A DNA stretch of 64,000 nt. Origin: Tetracladium setigerum (lineage: Eukaryota > Ascomycota > Leotiomycetes > Helotiales). A program made the translations under genes and the position numbers. The stretch lies in assembly GCA_031472005.1 (NCBI GenBank), contig PZJY01000010.1, forward strand, positions 2,294,001-2,358,000, given 5' to 3'. Within the stretch, counting starts at the first letter, position 1. Each line of letters opens with the position of its first letter. Under the pieces are notes generated by a model, which saw nothing but the letters and a program-made list of their open reading frames with translations, was not told where the DNA came from and did not search any database. Shown here one piece after another: positions 23,101 through 35,274 of the stretch.

Positions 23101-24406
23101 ATTGGCTGTGGTTTGAGTCAGACTCTGGGGATTTCCTAATCCGTGGCGAGTATGCCATGTGAAGTTATTGTTGGAGGAAAGAGATGATCCCGATTTGCCA
23201 AGGTGTCACAGATTAACCCGTGTTTTTAGCACCCCATCATTTCCATCCCATAAATACGTCGCGAAGCCCCCTGATGTGCCCAACTCCTGTACTTCATGAG
23301 CCACAATGTTCTTTATTACAACAAAATCACGCTGATAATTATTTACCTACGACTTCACATCGATCCGGAACAAATCGCGATTGTTTTGCTATAGCCAAAG
23401 ATCGAGAGTCAAAAGAAAAAAAAACTCCCTCTTCAGTGGATCTTTCTCAGCGTCCCAACCATTAAAGAGATCACTATTCATTCGCAAATATTCTTTCTCC
23501 TGGGGTTACTCTGACATCACAGGATTCTACGCATCAAGAACATCCAATTTAACTTCTAGTTTGAAGGCGAGTGCTCAAGCCAAGTCCCTGGGTAGAAACT
23601 TTGTACGGTTCCCGCTGATAATTCAATTCAACCTAATGTCTGTGGGGCCTCCCATACTCGATCGCTACAGTGTGGGGAGTTGAGTTCATCGGAGTTTTTT
23701 TTTCCTTTTGTGCGGCCATGATGATTTTCTTTTCCCTTTTCAGTTTTGTTCTTTTAACTTTTATCTTGCTCTGCGATTTTGCTTCAGAAAAAGTGTGCTG
23801 ACCATCCGTTCAACTCAATCCTTCAAAGCCATGAGTTCCAAGCTCGTAAAAAATTCTGTCAATCAAAAAAGTTTGGAATACCAGGACAGTCCACTGGTCA
23901 CTCCATAATTGCGAAGTCAATTTTCTGAGCTCTGTATGATTTCCACCTATGGAGCTTAGCCAAACTATCTGAGGCTCTTACAATGGTGGAAGAATCAAGG
24001 CCCATGGATGTGAAGCGGGTTGCACAACCGACGATCCGGCACTTCAACCTGGCGGGCGGGACACTCATATAAATAAATGAAACCCCGGCTTTTGCGACCG
24101 ATCTTATATTGACTTCCCCACAGTTCGTCTAAAGATGATTTCTGTTCTCGGTATCAATCCCGTCACTTTTTTCTGCAAGGGACCAATCTTGAATGTTTTA
24201 CGTGTGTTCTATTCGCGACGCAGCAATATCCGCAACCCCACACTTCCTACAAGCACTTTATATCTGTATTTATTTCATAGTCTTGGACACGTGGTCCAAA
24301 ATCAAATGGATCCTTCTGGCCGAGATGTGTATATTTAAGCGGTTGTCCTTGCGTTTTTGTGTTGGCTTTCAATGGGATAACTTCACTGCGAAAACTATCC
24401 ATCACG
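23101..24406. other. Spacer upstream of the CE3 esterase
   Basis: No supported gene in about 1.3 kb. Two TATA-like sequences precede the esterase: catataaataaatg near 24067 and tgtatatttaagcgg near 24326, the latter about 75 bases before the start codon. Short ORFs here have no family features. Confidence 0.45.
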
Positions 24407-25462
24407 ATGGTTAACTTCAAGTCTCTAGTCACCGTTAGCGCTCTCTTGAGTGCTGCCTCTCCTGTGCTGTCACAAACTGTCGTCAGAATCAATGCCCTTG
24501 GTGATAGTATCACAGGCAATCCTGTTTGTAGCCTTTTATCCAGAGAAACGGACATCTGCTGATATCCGCAGGGCTGCTGGCGAGCTCTTCTTTGGCAGAA
24601 GCTCCAAAATGCAGGTGTCACGAACACAGATTTTGTCGGGACCTTGAATCCAGATGGCTGTGGATTCACATACGATGGCCAGCACGATGGACATGGAGGC
24701 TTCCTAGCAACCGGAATTGTACGAGACAACCAATTGCCAGGATGGCTCGCGATCTCTCAGCCCGACATTGTCATGATGCAACTGGGTACGAATGATGTAT
24801 GGAGTGCTGTTGCACCTGCAACATTGGTAGCCGCTCTTGGGACATTGGTCGATCAAATGCGAGCGCAAAAGCCAACAATGAGAATTCTCGTTGCCCAGAT
24901 CACCCCCATGCTTCCATCAGGGTGCACCGATTGTCCCGCACGGGTTGTCGCCTACAATGCTGCCATTGCAGCTTGGGCTCCTGGAAAGTCGACCGCAGCA
25001 TCACCAATCACTGTGGTAGATTGCTGGACTGGATTCAATACCTCGACTGACTTCGGCGATGGAGTTCACCCCAACGAAAGCGGAAATGTTAAACTCGCCA
25101 ACTGCTGGTATGAACCTTTGAAGGCTGCCATTGCACTTGCTGGGGGCGGCTCTGTATCTACAACACTTGCCACCACCACCATTTCTCGAACCACCACGAC
25201 TTCTGTAGCTCCAACGACAACGAGTGTCCGAACTTCATCCACGACCACCTCAGTGAGAACGTCGAGCTCTACCACCACTCTCAGCAGGACCACTACATCG
25301 TCGACAACGACTGCAAGAACATCAACCACAACTGCTTCGGGTGGTGTTCCACCAGCTGAGAGATGGGCGAAATGCGGTGGTGAGGGATGGACCGGAGCAA
25401 CGACATGTGTGTCACCATGGGTCTGCACGTTCAGCAACCAATGGTACTCTCAATGTTTGTAA
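24407..25462 (+). CDS. Secreted SGNH carbohydrate esterase (CE3-like) with CBM1
   Basis: Exons 24407-24523 and 24572-25462 (GTTTGT donor, CCGCAG acceptor, phase 0) encode 335 residues. A signal peptide occupies residues 1-22 (SLVTVSALLSAASPVLS). SGNH blocks follow: block I GDSITGNPGCWR with nucleophile Ser near residue 35, block III GTNDVW near 112, and block V DGVHPN near 202 with the catalytic Asp/His pair. A Ser/Thr-rich linker (about 225-295) leads to a fungal-type cellulose-binding module with four Cys (WAKCGGEGWTGATTC, then SNQWYSQCL) at the very C-terminus. CE3 enzymes deacetylate xylan; CBM1 tethers them to cellulose. The enzyme would act outside the cell on plant cell wall. Substrate assignment is by family. 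Confidence 0.88.
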
Positions 25463-25706
25463 AGAAAAAAAGAAAAAAAAAAAGAAGAGTGTCAAGGTCC
25501 GGCCAGTTGAGTGGCAATGGTAGATTCAGCAAGTTGGCTGGAGTGACTGATGAACTGAGGAGGCGATTCTTGTATATATTTTCGGTCGTTGTACATATTT
25601 CGAAAGTTGTGCGTATTTGCAGTTGCTTTACATACCTCTTTCACCTATTTCTTTTCACAATTACACTCACAGCCACGAGCATGAGAAGATTATGATCAAG
25701 TAACGA

Positions 25707-25767
25707 TCTAGTGTCACGTGACTTGAGGTTTTGCTCAGAATCCCCCATGGACGCGGTCTTCAAATGC
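25707..25767 (+). repeat. 61-bp dispersed repeat, copy 1
   Basis: Begins tctagtgtcacgtgactt and ends at cttcaaatgc. It matches 41537-41597 over 61 bases without gaps and with seven differences, five of them transitions. It lies just upstream of a WSC-like fragment. Confidence 0.8.
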
Positions 25768-25778
25768 CTATTCAGAAG

Positions 25779-25964
25779 CGTGCAGAATACTGCATCCGAT
25801 TTTCCATGTTCGATCTGAGGTACTCCAAAGAGTGCTATTGTGGTTATAAAGTGGGTGCGGGGAGCGTGAAGGCCACAGAGACGCAGTGTACAAATGTTTG
25901 CTCTGGAAGGGCCGAGATCTGTGGAGGTCCTTTCAGGTTGAGTGTTTACACGAACCAAATCTGA
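25779..25964 (+). pseudogene. WSC-domain fragment
   Basis: An open frame of about 60 codons reads FDLRYSKECYCGYKVGAG, then CTNVCSGRAEICGGPFRLSV, the second half of a WSC domain (Cys-rich carbohydrate-binding module of fungal wall-stress sensors and oxidases). No first half, no signal peptide and no start codon were found upstream, where the dispersed repeat abuts. It ends at a stop after SVYTNQI. I read it as a relic rather than a gene. Confidence 0.5.
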
Positions 25965-26396
25965 GGGATTCTCGGAAGGGTGAGCTGAGAGACTCTCGGT
26001 GGTGTGAGGGACTGGAAGTGACGTGTTAAGCGCAGCAGCAGAATTGAGTAACCAGGTCAAAATAGAAATGGCACAAGAAACACTAGAATAAGTCTTGCCT
26101 TGTGTTGTGGCTCTTGATGTGTCGCATTCTCCGACACCAAATCCTTCTAGCCCCGTGTTCACGACTCAGATTACCTGCGTAATTCTAACAAACGCGTTCT
26201 CGGAATATGTGGTAAGCATTTCATTATATATATACTAATGCCCCACTGCTTAACTTTTATCAGGCCTAAAACAAAACCCAAACATTCATCATTAATCTTA
26301 CAAAATATTCTGAAATTCAGAAGAATCAGAAGAAAGAAATACATAATACCATTTCACACCCATGTGCTGATATCTGATCACTCTACGAAAAAGTCA
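25965..26396. other. Intergenic, no gene seen
   Basis: About 430 bases downstream of the WSC fragment and of the giant minus-strand gene. A short atatatata run lies near 26227. No gene is supported. Confidence 0.5.
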
Positions 26397-29300
26397 TCAT
26401 GGTGGAGCACTTCCCCAAGGAGTCGTGGTAGTACCCTCGACACCCTTGATGTTGAGGAGCGCACCCGCCGTATCACGGTACCAGATAACACCCGTCCTTT
26501 TTACCGATGGCGAAGCTGGACCCATATTCGCAACTGTCCAAGGCCAGTTGCCAACGTTGGCGTAATTATTGTAGATCCGAGTGATGACAGCAGGGTCAGT
26601 GACGTGAGAGAATCCCCAATTGACAGCGACGACCGTGATTTCAGTGACACCAGATTCCTGAGGTCCGCTCTGAACCAGCGTAGAACCCGCATGGTTGGTG
26701 ATAGGACCAGGCTGAATGAGGACTGGTCCTGTGTACTCAGATGCAACATATATCCGTAGCTCGGAGCCATACAGATATAGCATGGCAAGAGACTTTTGGA
26801 AACCAAACAATGGGTCTCCACCAAGGTCATTATTTCCTTTGGATGGGTTGACTTCAAGATCGCCGTTTGGTTTGGTCCAAGCTGTCCTTGCTGCGGTAGT
26901 AACGTCGCGGTCTGCATACATGACGCTTAGGATTTGAAGAGAAGCTTCACAAGTAAGGAAAGGATTAGTGGATGTGTCCTGTGTGAATCCGTCATCACAT
27001 TCGCATTGGGTCTTTGCTGAATTGAGTCTCTGGCCCGTGCCATCGCACTTGAGGACGCAACTGAGCCCGGTGGTAACGTCAGGGTCTTGCTCGTAGTCAT
27101 TTGAACACAAGCACTGAGTCCTTGCAGAGTTCAGTTCTTCCCCAGCGTTATTGTCACAGATCGGTTGACAAGCGAAGTCAGGTGCAATGACTGTAGGGTT
27201 GACCTCGAAATTGGCCGCACATTCGCACGCAGTCCTTCCTGAATCTAATTGCTCGCCAGCGTTGGTGTCACAGATCGGTTGACAAGCGAAGTCGGGTGCT
27301 ATAATAGTAGGGTTGACCTCGAAATTGGCCGCACATTCGCACGCAGTCCTGCTTGAATCTAATTGCTCGCCAGCATTCGTGTCACAGATCGGTTGACAAG
27401 CGAAGTCAGGTGCAATGATTGTAGGGTTGACCTCGAAATTGGCCGCACATTCGCACGCAGTCCTTCCTGAATCTAATTGCTCGCCAGCGTTGGTGTCACA
27501 GATCGGTTGACAAGCGAAGTCGGGTGCTATAATAGTAGGGTTGACCTCGAAATTGGCCGCACATTCGCACGCAGTCCTGCTTGAATCTAATTGCTCGCCA
27601 GCATTCGTGTCACAGATCGGTTGACAAGCGAAGTCAGGTGCAATGACTGTAGGGTTGACCTCGAAATTGGCCGCACATTCGCACGCAGTCCTGCTTGAAT
27701 CTAATTGCTCGCCAGCGTTGGTGTCACAGATCGGTTGACAAGCGAAGTCGGGTGCTATGACTGTAGGGTTGACCTCGAAGTTGGCCGCACATTCGCACGC
27801 AGTCCTGCTTGAATCTAATTGCTCGCCAGCGTTGGTGTCACAGATCGGTTGACAAGCGAAGTCGGGTGCTATGACTGTAGGGTTGACCTCGAAGTTGGTC
27901 GCACATTCGCACGCAGTCCTGCTTGAATCTAATTGCTCGCCAGCGTTGGTGTCACAGATCGGTTGACAAGCGAAGTCGGGTGCTATGACTGTAGGGTTGA
28001 CCTCGAAGTTGGCTGCACACTCGCACGCAGTCCTTCCTGAATCGAGCTGTTCGCCGGCACTGGTATCGCATACTGGCTGGCAGGCGAAGTCGGGAGCAGT
28101 GACAGTAGGGTTAACCTCAAAGTTGGCCGCACATTCGCACGCAGTCCTTCCTGAATCGAGCTGTTCGCCGGCACTGGTATCGCATACTGGCTGGCAGGCG
28201 AAGTCGGGAGCAGTGACAGTAGGGTTAACCTCGAAGTTGGCCGCACACTCGCACGCAGTCCTTCCTGAATCGAGCTGTTCGCCGGCATTGGTATCGCATA
28301 CTGGCTGGCAGGCGAAGTCGGGAGCAGTGATAGTAGGGTTAACCTCGAAGTTGGCCGCACACTCGCACGCAGTCCTTCCTGAATCGAGCTGTTCGCCGGC
28401 ATTGGTATCGCATACTGGCTGGCAGGCGAAGTCAGGTGCAGTAACAGTAGGGTTAACCTCGAAGTTGGCCGCACAATCACATCCATCATTGGAAGCGTTC
28501 GGGACCTGGCTAGGAGTATCGCAGACAAGTGTACCCCAGGGAGATGATCTTGTGTTCTCGAGGCCAGTGATGTGAAGTAGAGTACCACTTCCATCGCGAT
28601 ACCAGATGACACCAGACTTGATGATATTTGTCCAAACTGGAGGACCCATTCTTTCAGCAGACCAGTCCCAGAAGCCCTTTGTAGCATAGTAACTGTACAT
28701 ATCAGAGATTACACTAGGCGTGGTAACCTGTGTAATTCCCCAGTTGACACCCACGATCGTTATAGGGACGCCGAACTCTGAAGGCCAGGTTGAAACTAAG
28801 GTGGAGCCAACATGATTGGTGATCGGACCAGGGGCAATTGTGACTTCGCCTGTATACTCAGCAGCCACATACATGCGCAACTCGCTACCGTATGTATAGA
28901 GCATAGCTAGAGACTTTTGTGTGCCAAAGAAAGGATCACCTTTGAGTCCGTTGGCCTCGTTAGGTCTGATAACAAGATTATTTCCCTGGGTCCAAGCGGC
29001 TCTCGCCTCACTGGTGACATCGCGGGTTGAGTAGATAACACTCAAGATCATGAGTTCAGAATCACAAGTGAGTGGTGAAGCTGTTATTTGCGCAAAACCA
29101 TCGTCACACTCACACGCATCCCTTGCCGCATTCAAGACTTGGCCCTGGCCAGTACAGCTCGGTACGCAAGCGAAGTCAGGCGCAATGACGGTAGAGTCCT
29201 GTTCAAAGTCGGTCTTACATTCGCAGGCATCCCTTGCAGTGTTGAGTTGTTCGCCGAGACCAGTGCAGATAGGTTGGCAAGCGAAGTCAGGTGCGATAAC

Positions 29301-32300
29301 AGTGGGATTTTCTTCAAAGTTTGTCTTACATTCGCAGGCATCCTTTGCAATGTTAAGTTGTTCGCCAAGACCAGTACAGACAGGTTGGCAAGCGAAGTCG
29401 GGCGCAATAACAGTAGAGTCTTGTTCAAAGTCGGTCTTACACTCGCAGGCATCCTTTGCAATGTTAAGTTGTTCGCCGAGGCCAGTGCAGATAGGTTGGC
29501 AAGCGAAGTCAGGCGCGATAACAGTAGTGTCTTGTTCAAAGTCTGTCTTACACTCGCATGCATCCTTTGCAATGTTAAGTTGTTCGCCGAGGCCAGTGCA
29601 GATAGGTAGGCAAGCGAAGTCGGGCGCAATGACAGTAGAGTCTTGTTCAAAGTCGGTCTTACACTCGCATGCATCTCTTGCAATGTTAAGTTGTTCGCCG
29701 AGGCCAGTGCAGATAGGTTGGCAAGCGAAGTCAGGCGCGATAACAGTAGTGTCTTGTTCAAAGTCTGTCTTACACTCGCATGCATCCCTTGCAATGTTAA
29801 GTTGTTCGCCGAGGCCAGTGCAGATAGGTAAGCAAGCGAAGTCGGGCGCAATGACAGTAGAGTCTTGTTCAAAGTCGGTCTTACACTCGCATGCATCTCT
29901 TGCAGTGTTGAGTTGTTCGCCGAGGCCAGTGCAGACAGGTTGGCAAGCGAAGTTGGGCGCGATAACGGTAGGATTTGGCTCAAAGTCGGGTTTGCATTCG
30001 CATGCATCTTCTGCATTGTTTAATTGCTGCCCAGGTCCGCTGCAGATGGGCACACAAGAGGTAGCATCTAGAGGATCAACATCTGGGTCCTGCTCAAAGC
30101 CCGTATCGCAAATACAGGCGTCCTCTGCATTATTGAGAACTTGGCCGAGAAGACCTGAACAATCGGGTCTGCAGGAGATGGCGACTACTGGGTCTATGTC
30201 TGGGTCTTGCTCAAAGCCTGCCGCACAGAAACATATGTCCTCTGCGACGTTGAGTTGCTGGCCTTCGCTAATTGGGCAGGCGCGCCGACAGGCTGGTGCA
30301 TCTGGTGTCGAGGCTGGGTCAAGCTCAAAGCCTGATCCGCATTCGCATGCAGTCTTGCCAGGGTTCAAGACAAGTCTAGGATCAACACAATCAATTTGAC
30401 ATCTGGTCTCACTGTTAGGATCAATGTCTGGATCCTGCTCGAAGCCTTGGCCACATTCGCACTTGGAATTGTCAGCATTGGGTACTTGGCCGACCTCAGG
30501 GCAGCTCAGCGGCGTTGGACTTGTGCTTGCACTCGTTGTGGTAGTTGTGCTACTACTGATGGAACTCTCAGTCGTAGTGGAAGTGCTTTCCGTGGTGGAA
30601 AAGGAGCTGGAACTCTCCGAGGTAGCGGAGGTGCTTTCAGTAGTGGAAGAGGAGCTGGTACTCTCTGAGGTTGTGGAAGTGCTCTCAGTGGTGGATGATG
30701 TGCTGGTACTCTCAGACGTAGTGGAAGTGCTTTCCGTGGTGGAAGAGGAGCTGGAACTCTCCAAGGTTGTGGAAGTGCTCTCAGTGGTGGATGATGTGCT
30801 TACAACCGTCGAAAGTGTTGAAGATGAAGTTGTGGGGTCAGTGCTCGTTGTTGTGCTTTCACTAACAGAACTAGAGCTCGTTGAAGTCGACTCTGGTTCA
30901 CCGGAGGTTGTGGCTGTAGTAGGGTTCTCAGTTGAAGAGCTGGAAGTCGTTGACGTCGACTCTGGCTCACCAGAAGTAGTGGTTGTGGGAGGGTTCTCAG
31001 TAGTAGAGCTCGTTGATGTCGACTCTGGTTCACCGGAGGTTGTGGTTGTGGTAGGGTTCTCAGTTGAAGAGCTGGAAGTCGTTGACGTCGACTCTGGCTC
31101 ACCAGAAGTAGTGGTTGTGGGAGGGTTCTCAGTAGTAGAGCTAGAGTTCGTTGAAGTCGACTCTGGCTCACCAGAAGTAGTGGTTGTGGGAGGGTTCTCA
31201 GTAGTAGAGCTCGTTGATGTCGACTCTGGTTCACCGGAGGTTGTGGTTGTGGGAGGGTTCTCAGTAGTAGAGCTAGAGTTCGTTGAAGTCGACTCTGGCT
31301 CACCAGAAGTAGTGGTTGTGGGAGGGTTCTCAGTAGAAGAGCTGGAACTTGTTGACGTCGACTCTGGATCACTAGAAGTAGTGGTTGTGGGAGGGTTCTC
31401 AGTAGAAGAGCTGGAACTTGTTGACGTCGACTCTGGATCACTAGAAGTAGTGGTTGTGGGAGGGTTCTCAGTAGAAGAGCTGGAACTTGTTGACGTTGAC
31501 TCTGGCTCACCAGAAGTTGTAGTTGTTGATGAGCTGTCAGTAGTAGAGCTTTCTGTCGTCGAAGGAACTACACTCGAAGAGGTTGTTGTGGGAGGGTTCT
31601 CGGTAGAAAAGCTGGAAGTAGTTGACGTTGACTCTGGCTCACCAGAAGTTGTAGTTGTTGATGAGCTGTCAGTAGTAGAGCTTTCTGTCGTCGAAGGAGC
31701 TACACTCGAAGAGGTTGTTGTGCTGCCACTTGTGACCGTCGTCTCGGATGCAGTGGTACTTGGCACAGTCGTGGAGTCAGACACCTGAGTGGCAAGTCAG
31801 TTAAGATTGGTCAATCGCAAGGATGAGCTGCGCGACTTACGCTGTTGGAGGAGCTACTCGTAACAGTGGGATTGGGACCTGCAGATGTTGATGAGGCAGA
31901 ACTCGTAGTTACAATGACATTGCCATTGCACGCATCTGCTGGGATCACGAGGAGATTCTGCCTGGTGCATCCAGGAATAGTGGCGTTGGCGGCGAATAAT
32001 GCGTTAACGCGTCCATCGGTGGTGGTGCAGAAGCGCGCCTCTCCTCCTGAGAAAGCCGAGTTGAGCCATTCCAGGGTGCCATCGCTGACGCCGAACGCTG
32101 TAGAGATGTTACCAACAACATCGGAAGCGACAAAAGGCGCAGAGATAGTGCCATCATCGATCGAGAAGATTTTCCCATCGGTAGAGAGTCTTCCGTTGTC
32201 GATAGTGAAGACGGAGCCTTCGGAGCAGTCAGACACGAGGTCTCCAGCTGGAGCAACAAATCGTTGACGGATCGAGGCTTGGCGACGACCGAATCTTCGA

Positions 32301-33097
32301 ACTGGGGCATTGGCGGCGGCAGGAGATAGCAAGAAGGCTGTCGGCTGTCCATTGTTGTTGGTCGTGGTCCTGAACTATCGCGTTAGTCTCCGTTCCGACG
32401 AGATCGTATAAGGGGACTCACTGTGTGCTCGTCACTGTCTCGGTCACCGTGGATGTTCCGGTGGCGGTAGTGAATACGAAAACTGGAGCATTGGTAATCA
32501 CGATATTGACACCTGTGATAGATTTCCTCGTTAGCCCAAATGCAAATGGAGATGCTTGGGTGGATGCTCTTACCTCCACCACCTTGAATGATAGTATTTT
32601 GTTGGATGAATGTGCTAATGATGACGGGGTAGTTAATGATATTGGTGGTTTGATAAATATTGATATTTCCCGGAAGGCTAAGTCGCACATTAGGCTCTGC
32701 TGTGTATCTCGTTTGCATGCTGTTACTTACACAGTGGTGACAGCAGTATTTGTAGCTGTAGTTGTTCCAGTGCCAATGGTGATGATTTGTGTTGGGGCAT
32801 TATTGATGGTAATCGTAAGCCCTATGTAGCAGATCAGTACGGTATGGTGGTCAAATATGCCGGTTGTGACCTACCACCATTGTAATTGAGAATAGTGTTA
32901 TGCTGGATGAAAGTGTTGATGATGATGGGGAAAACAACGATCTCTGTTCTCATAACTTGAACAATCGTGATTCCAGAGAAGCCTCCATTTCCACCATTAC
33001 CACCGATAACACAGATTTCATTTGGCAATACTGCTGGTACGGCTACAGCTACCCTAGCCGCCAAAGCTAGGAGCGAAAAGAGTGTGTTGACAAACAT
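26397..33097 (-). CDS. Giant secreted mosaic protein with EGF-like repeat arrays
   Basis: Exons 32875-33097, 32731-32821, 32574-32677, 32422-32512, 31841-32369 and 26397-31784 give 2,141 residues, every join in phase. Layout: signal peptide (1-20, LFSLLALAARVAVAVPA); duplicated beta-rich units each with TFIQxNTI and NAP motifs (to about 170); a globular region with FSIDDGTISAPFVASDVVGN (about 215-250), similar to a conserved fungal extracellular module I cannot name safely; Ser/Thr-rich stalk (about 347-775); 13 Cys-rich EGF-like modules (775-1254); an unrecognised ~180-residue domain; 14 more modules (1438-1930); a second copy of the unrecognised domain to the C-terminus. There is no transmembrane span or GPI signal, so it is probably secreted or wall-bound. 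An adhesive or matrix role is inference. Confidence 0.75.
27060..28510 (-). repeat. 114-bp tandem EGF-like coding array (family B)
   Basis: About fourteen modules; the core eleven are 114 bp (38 residues) and nearly identical. Each encodes CDTNAGEQLDSGRTACEC followed by a NFEVNPT-APDFACQP segment, with Cys spacing C-x15-C-x-C-x16-C-x3-C. In 27172-27630 adjacent units alternate in two DNA variants (gcgttggtgtc with ggtgctataat, and gcattcgtgtc with ggtgcaatga), a 228-bp higher-order pattern. Confidence 0.9.
29055..30500 (-). repeat. 111-bp tandem EGF-like coding array (family A)
   Basis: Thirteen modules; the central eight are 111 bp (37 residues) and read GLGEQLNIARDACECKTDFE followed by a QDSTVIAPDFAC segment. 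Alternate units differ as DST/LPIC and DTT/QPIC, again a two-unit higher-order pattern. The outer modules (upstream end of the protein, 30060-30500) are diverged and slightly longer (FEQDPDIDP variants). Confidence 0.9.
30860..31690 (-). repeat. Ser/Thr-rich stalk repeats
   Basis: Imperfect 51-60-bp units encode TTTTSGEPESTSTSSSSSTE-type peptides followed by NPP. The plus strand shows recurrent gtcgactctggctcacc and ggagggttctcagtag. This is a likely heavily O-glycosylated stalk. A ~110-bp block around TTSSSVVPSTTESSTTDSSS is repeated near 31520-31570 and 31655-31700. Confidence 0.85.
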
Positions 33098-35274
33098 GTC
33101 GAAGCAGAAGAACCAGAACCTGGAGGGTTAGTAGGAACAGAGCGTTTGGTGTCTCCACAAGCAACAGTGTTTGTTGCGTGGAATTTGTGCTGGCCACTCC
33201 TTGGTTGCCCGATGATATTTGAGGGACATCAACAACTTTATAGCTAGATAATAAGCAAACCCATAGTCTGGACTACTGCCATAAAGGAGCATTGAACAAA
33301 AATAAACTATCTCATTGCCGCCGTATCAAACAGGCAAGCATAAAGTTCAGCCTCGACATTTAATCTAATCAAGCATCGTAACGCTACCAATCATATAGAC
33401 ATATCCAGTACACTCTGATCCCCTTTCTCCTAATCTCGGAATGCCAAAAGCAACGGTTTCTGTCGAGATATAGGAATGTTGTCCGTCGCCGCGGAGCCAA
33501 GCGAGACGCTAGTGCCTTCAGCCAGCCCTAGAATTGCCTTTAACCTTTTTATGAAGTACGGGGTAATTTCGATTTCATGAAAAAACGATTGCTCAGATAA
33601 ACTTGGGCTGGCCTCAACTAGCCCGGACGCATTCAGTGGAGCTTTGCCATGTGTTATCAAAAGGTGTACCACCAAACTACACGTAAATCCAGTGACCCGC
33701 TCCTCATGCAGGCTGCTCATAGAAGGGTTCACGATCAGCAGGGTTGGAAAGCAGGTTCTCGCGTAAAACAATAATAGGCTTTGTATGCTTCTAGCCACGT
33801 ATTTCTGTATTGGGAGTCGCTAGCCTCGCGGTCATCCAACTTCGGATCCCATGCAAGCACCTTTAGTGGCAAATTTCGAACCAGATACTTCTCTGTTGGG
33901 AGTTTGAATCCGTCAACTGGAGGGCTAACACATGTGCTAGTCTATCATTCTTTGTTGAGTGAGCGCCGAAGGGAAATTCGCCCACCAAAAATTCTCTCCT
34001 TGCTACATCGCTCGCACAGCAAATCAAGTTCGAGCATCAATTGAGAGGTTTGCTGAGGACTGATCAATCCCAGCATATGATGTGAAGGTCTTGGGAGAAT
34101 ACTTCAAGCCTCTTTGATACGATGGTCTCCACTCGCAGAGGATGACATCACCACTCAAATTCTACAGTAAAGCGAGGCCCACGTGCACTGATTCTAGGAT
34201 ACGTTCCTGTGACACTTAACGTTTGGAAAGGGGGTCGCGAGCACTTGGGAAGCTTTCCCAATAAATTTTAGGTTCTAAAAAAAGAAGGCCGAACTGCTGT
34301 GTCAAGCATGCTTCTGAGAGCGAAAGCAAGATTGAGATGGCATACTTTAGCGTCACGAACCTTAAATGAAGAGCAACATAAGTGAAGAGCTTTACCCTTT
34401 TGGATAAGGCTGACCTGCTGCTCTAGAGTCGGGGCCTACCAAGCCCTTTCAAGTACCTTTCGTTCCCTTTCCACTTTTTCCCGAACTTTTCTCTATAGGG
34501 CTTTTAAAAAGTCAAGATAATGTCTTAAAATAGTCTGGAATAATCGAAAGGTATATATTATAGAAACTTAGGGTGCTACTTATTTCGGTAAAATCATGTG
34601 TCAAATTCTTCTAATTTATTCTTCTCAAAGCTCAAAAGAGCGGCGCTCGTTCAAAATTGTATGGCAAGGCGCTAAATAAGGTATTTCAATTGTATCCTGT
34701 AAGACGAAAGAATAAAAAAACTCCAAATACAATAGATATCCCAGGAGTTCCGCTTCCGGCAATAAAGTGATGATCGCTTAACCTTGTAGATCTTACACCT
34801 CTTTGTCGAATCACATCGATTCCAGCTAACTCCTACATTTTCATGGGTCACATCTCAGATCCAAACGTGATTTTCAGCAACGCCAGAACACGGCCCAGAC
34901 GACGTAAATCTTCCTGTTTCCTTGGTGCATCACATCTCTCAAAACCCAGTTGCAGTGTTCAGGCCAAAAAGTATTTTGAATAAAGAATTTCTCTAATAAT
35001 TTCGTTACGCAAAGGGGTCAAGGCAATCTGAAAGTAGCAGAAGAGGCGGTATAATCTGCACTCACTGTAACGGATGCGCGACTTGCCGGAAACCTGTCAA
35101 CAAAGGAGAGTCTTTAAGGCATAGCCGGGCTTTCTGTTCACTACGGACAACCGAGTGTCATTAGACTGTCAAGAGAGCTCCAACATAAGCATTCTCTCGT
35201 ATGCCATTCTCATAATCGATGACCGGTCAATGGTGCGAGAAAACGAATACAAAGTAGGTGTAGCTAAGTTTCAA
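33098..35274. other. Decayed, partly AT-rich spacer
   Basis: No complete gene in about 2.2 kb. On the minus strand 33430-33798 is open for 122 codons (FFHEIEITPYFIKRLKAILG ...), but has no ATG start and no recognised family; it might be a regulator C-terminus relic. From 34480 to 34760 the DNA is AT-rich with many TA steps. No RNA gene seen. Confidence 0.4.

Noticed and set aside
29050..31788. Two long plus-strand open frames (449 and 454 codons) opposite the giant protein
   Set aside because: They lie wholly over the tandem repeats and repeat with the same period; an open frame in one unit is open in all. The minus strand has signal peptide, spliced exons and Cys spacing, so it is the coding strand.
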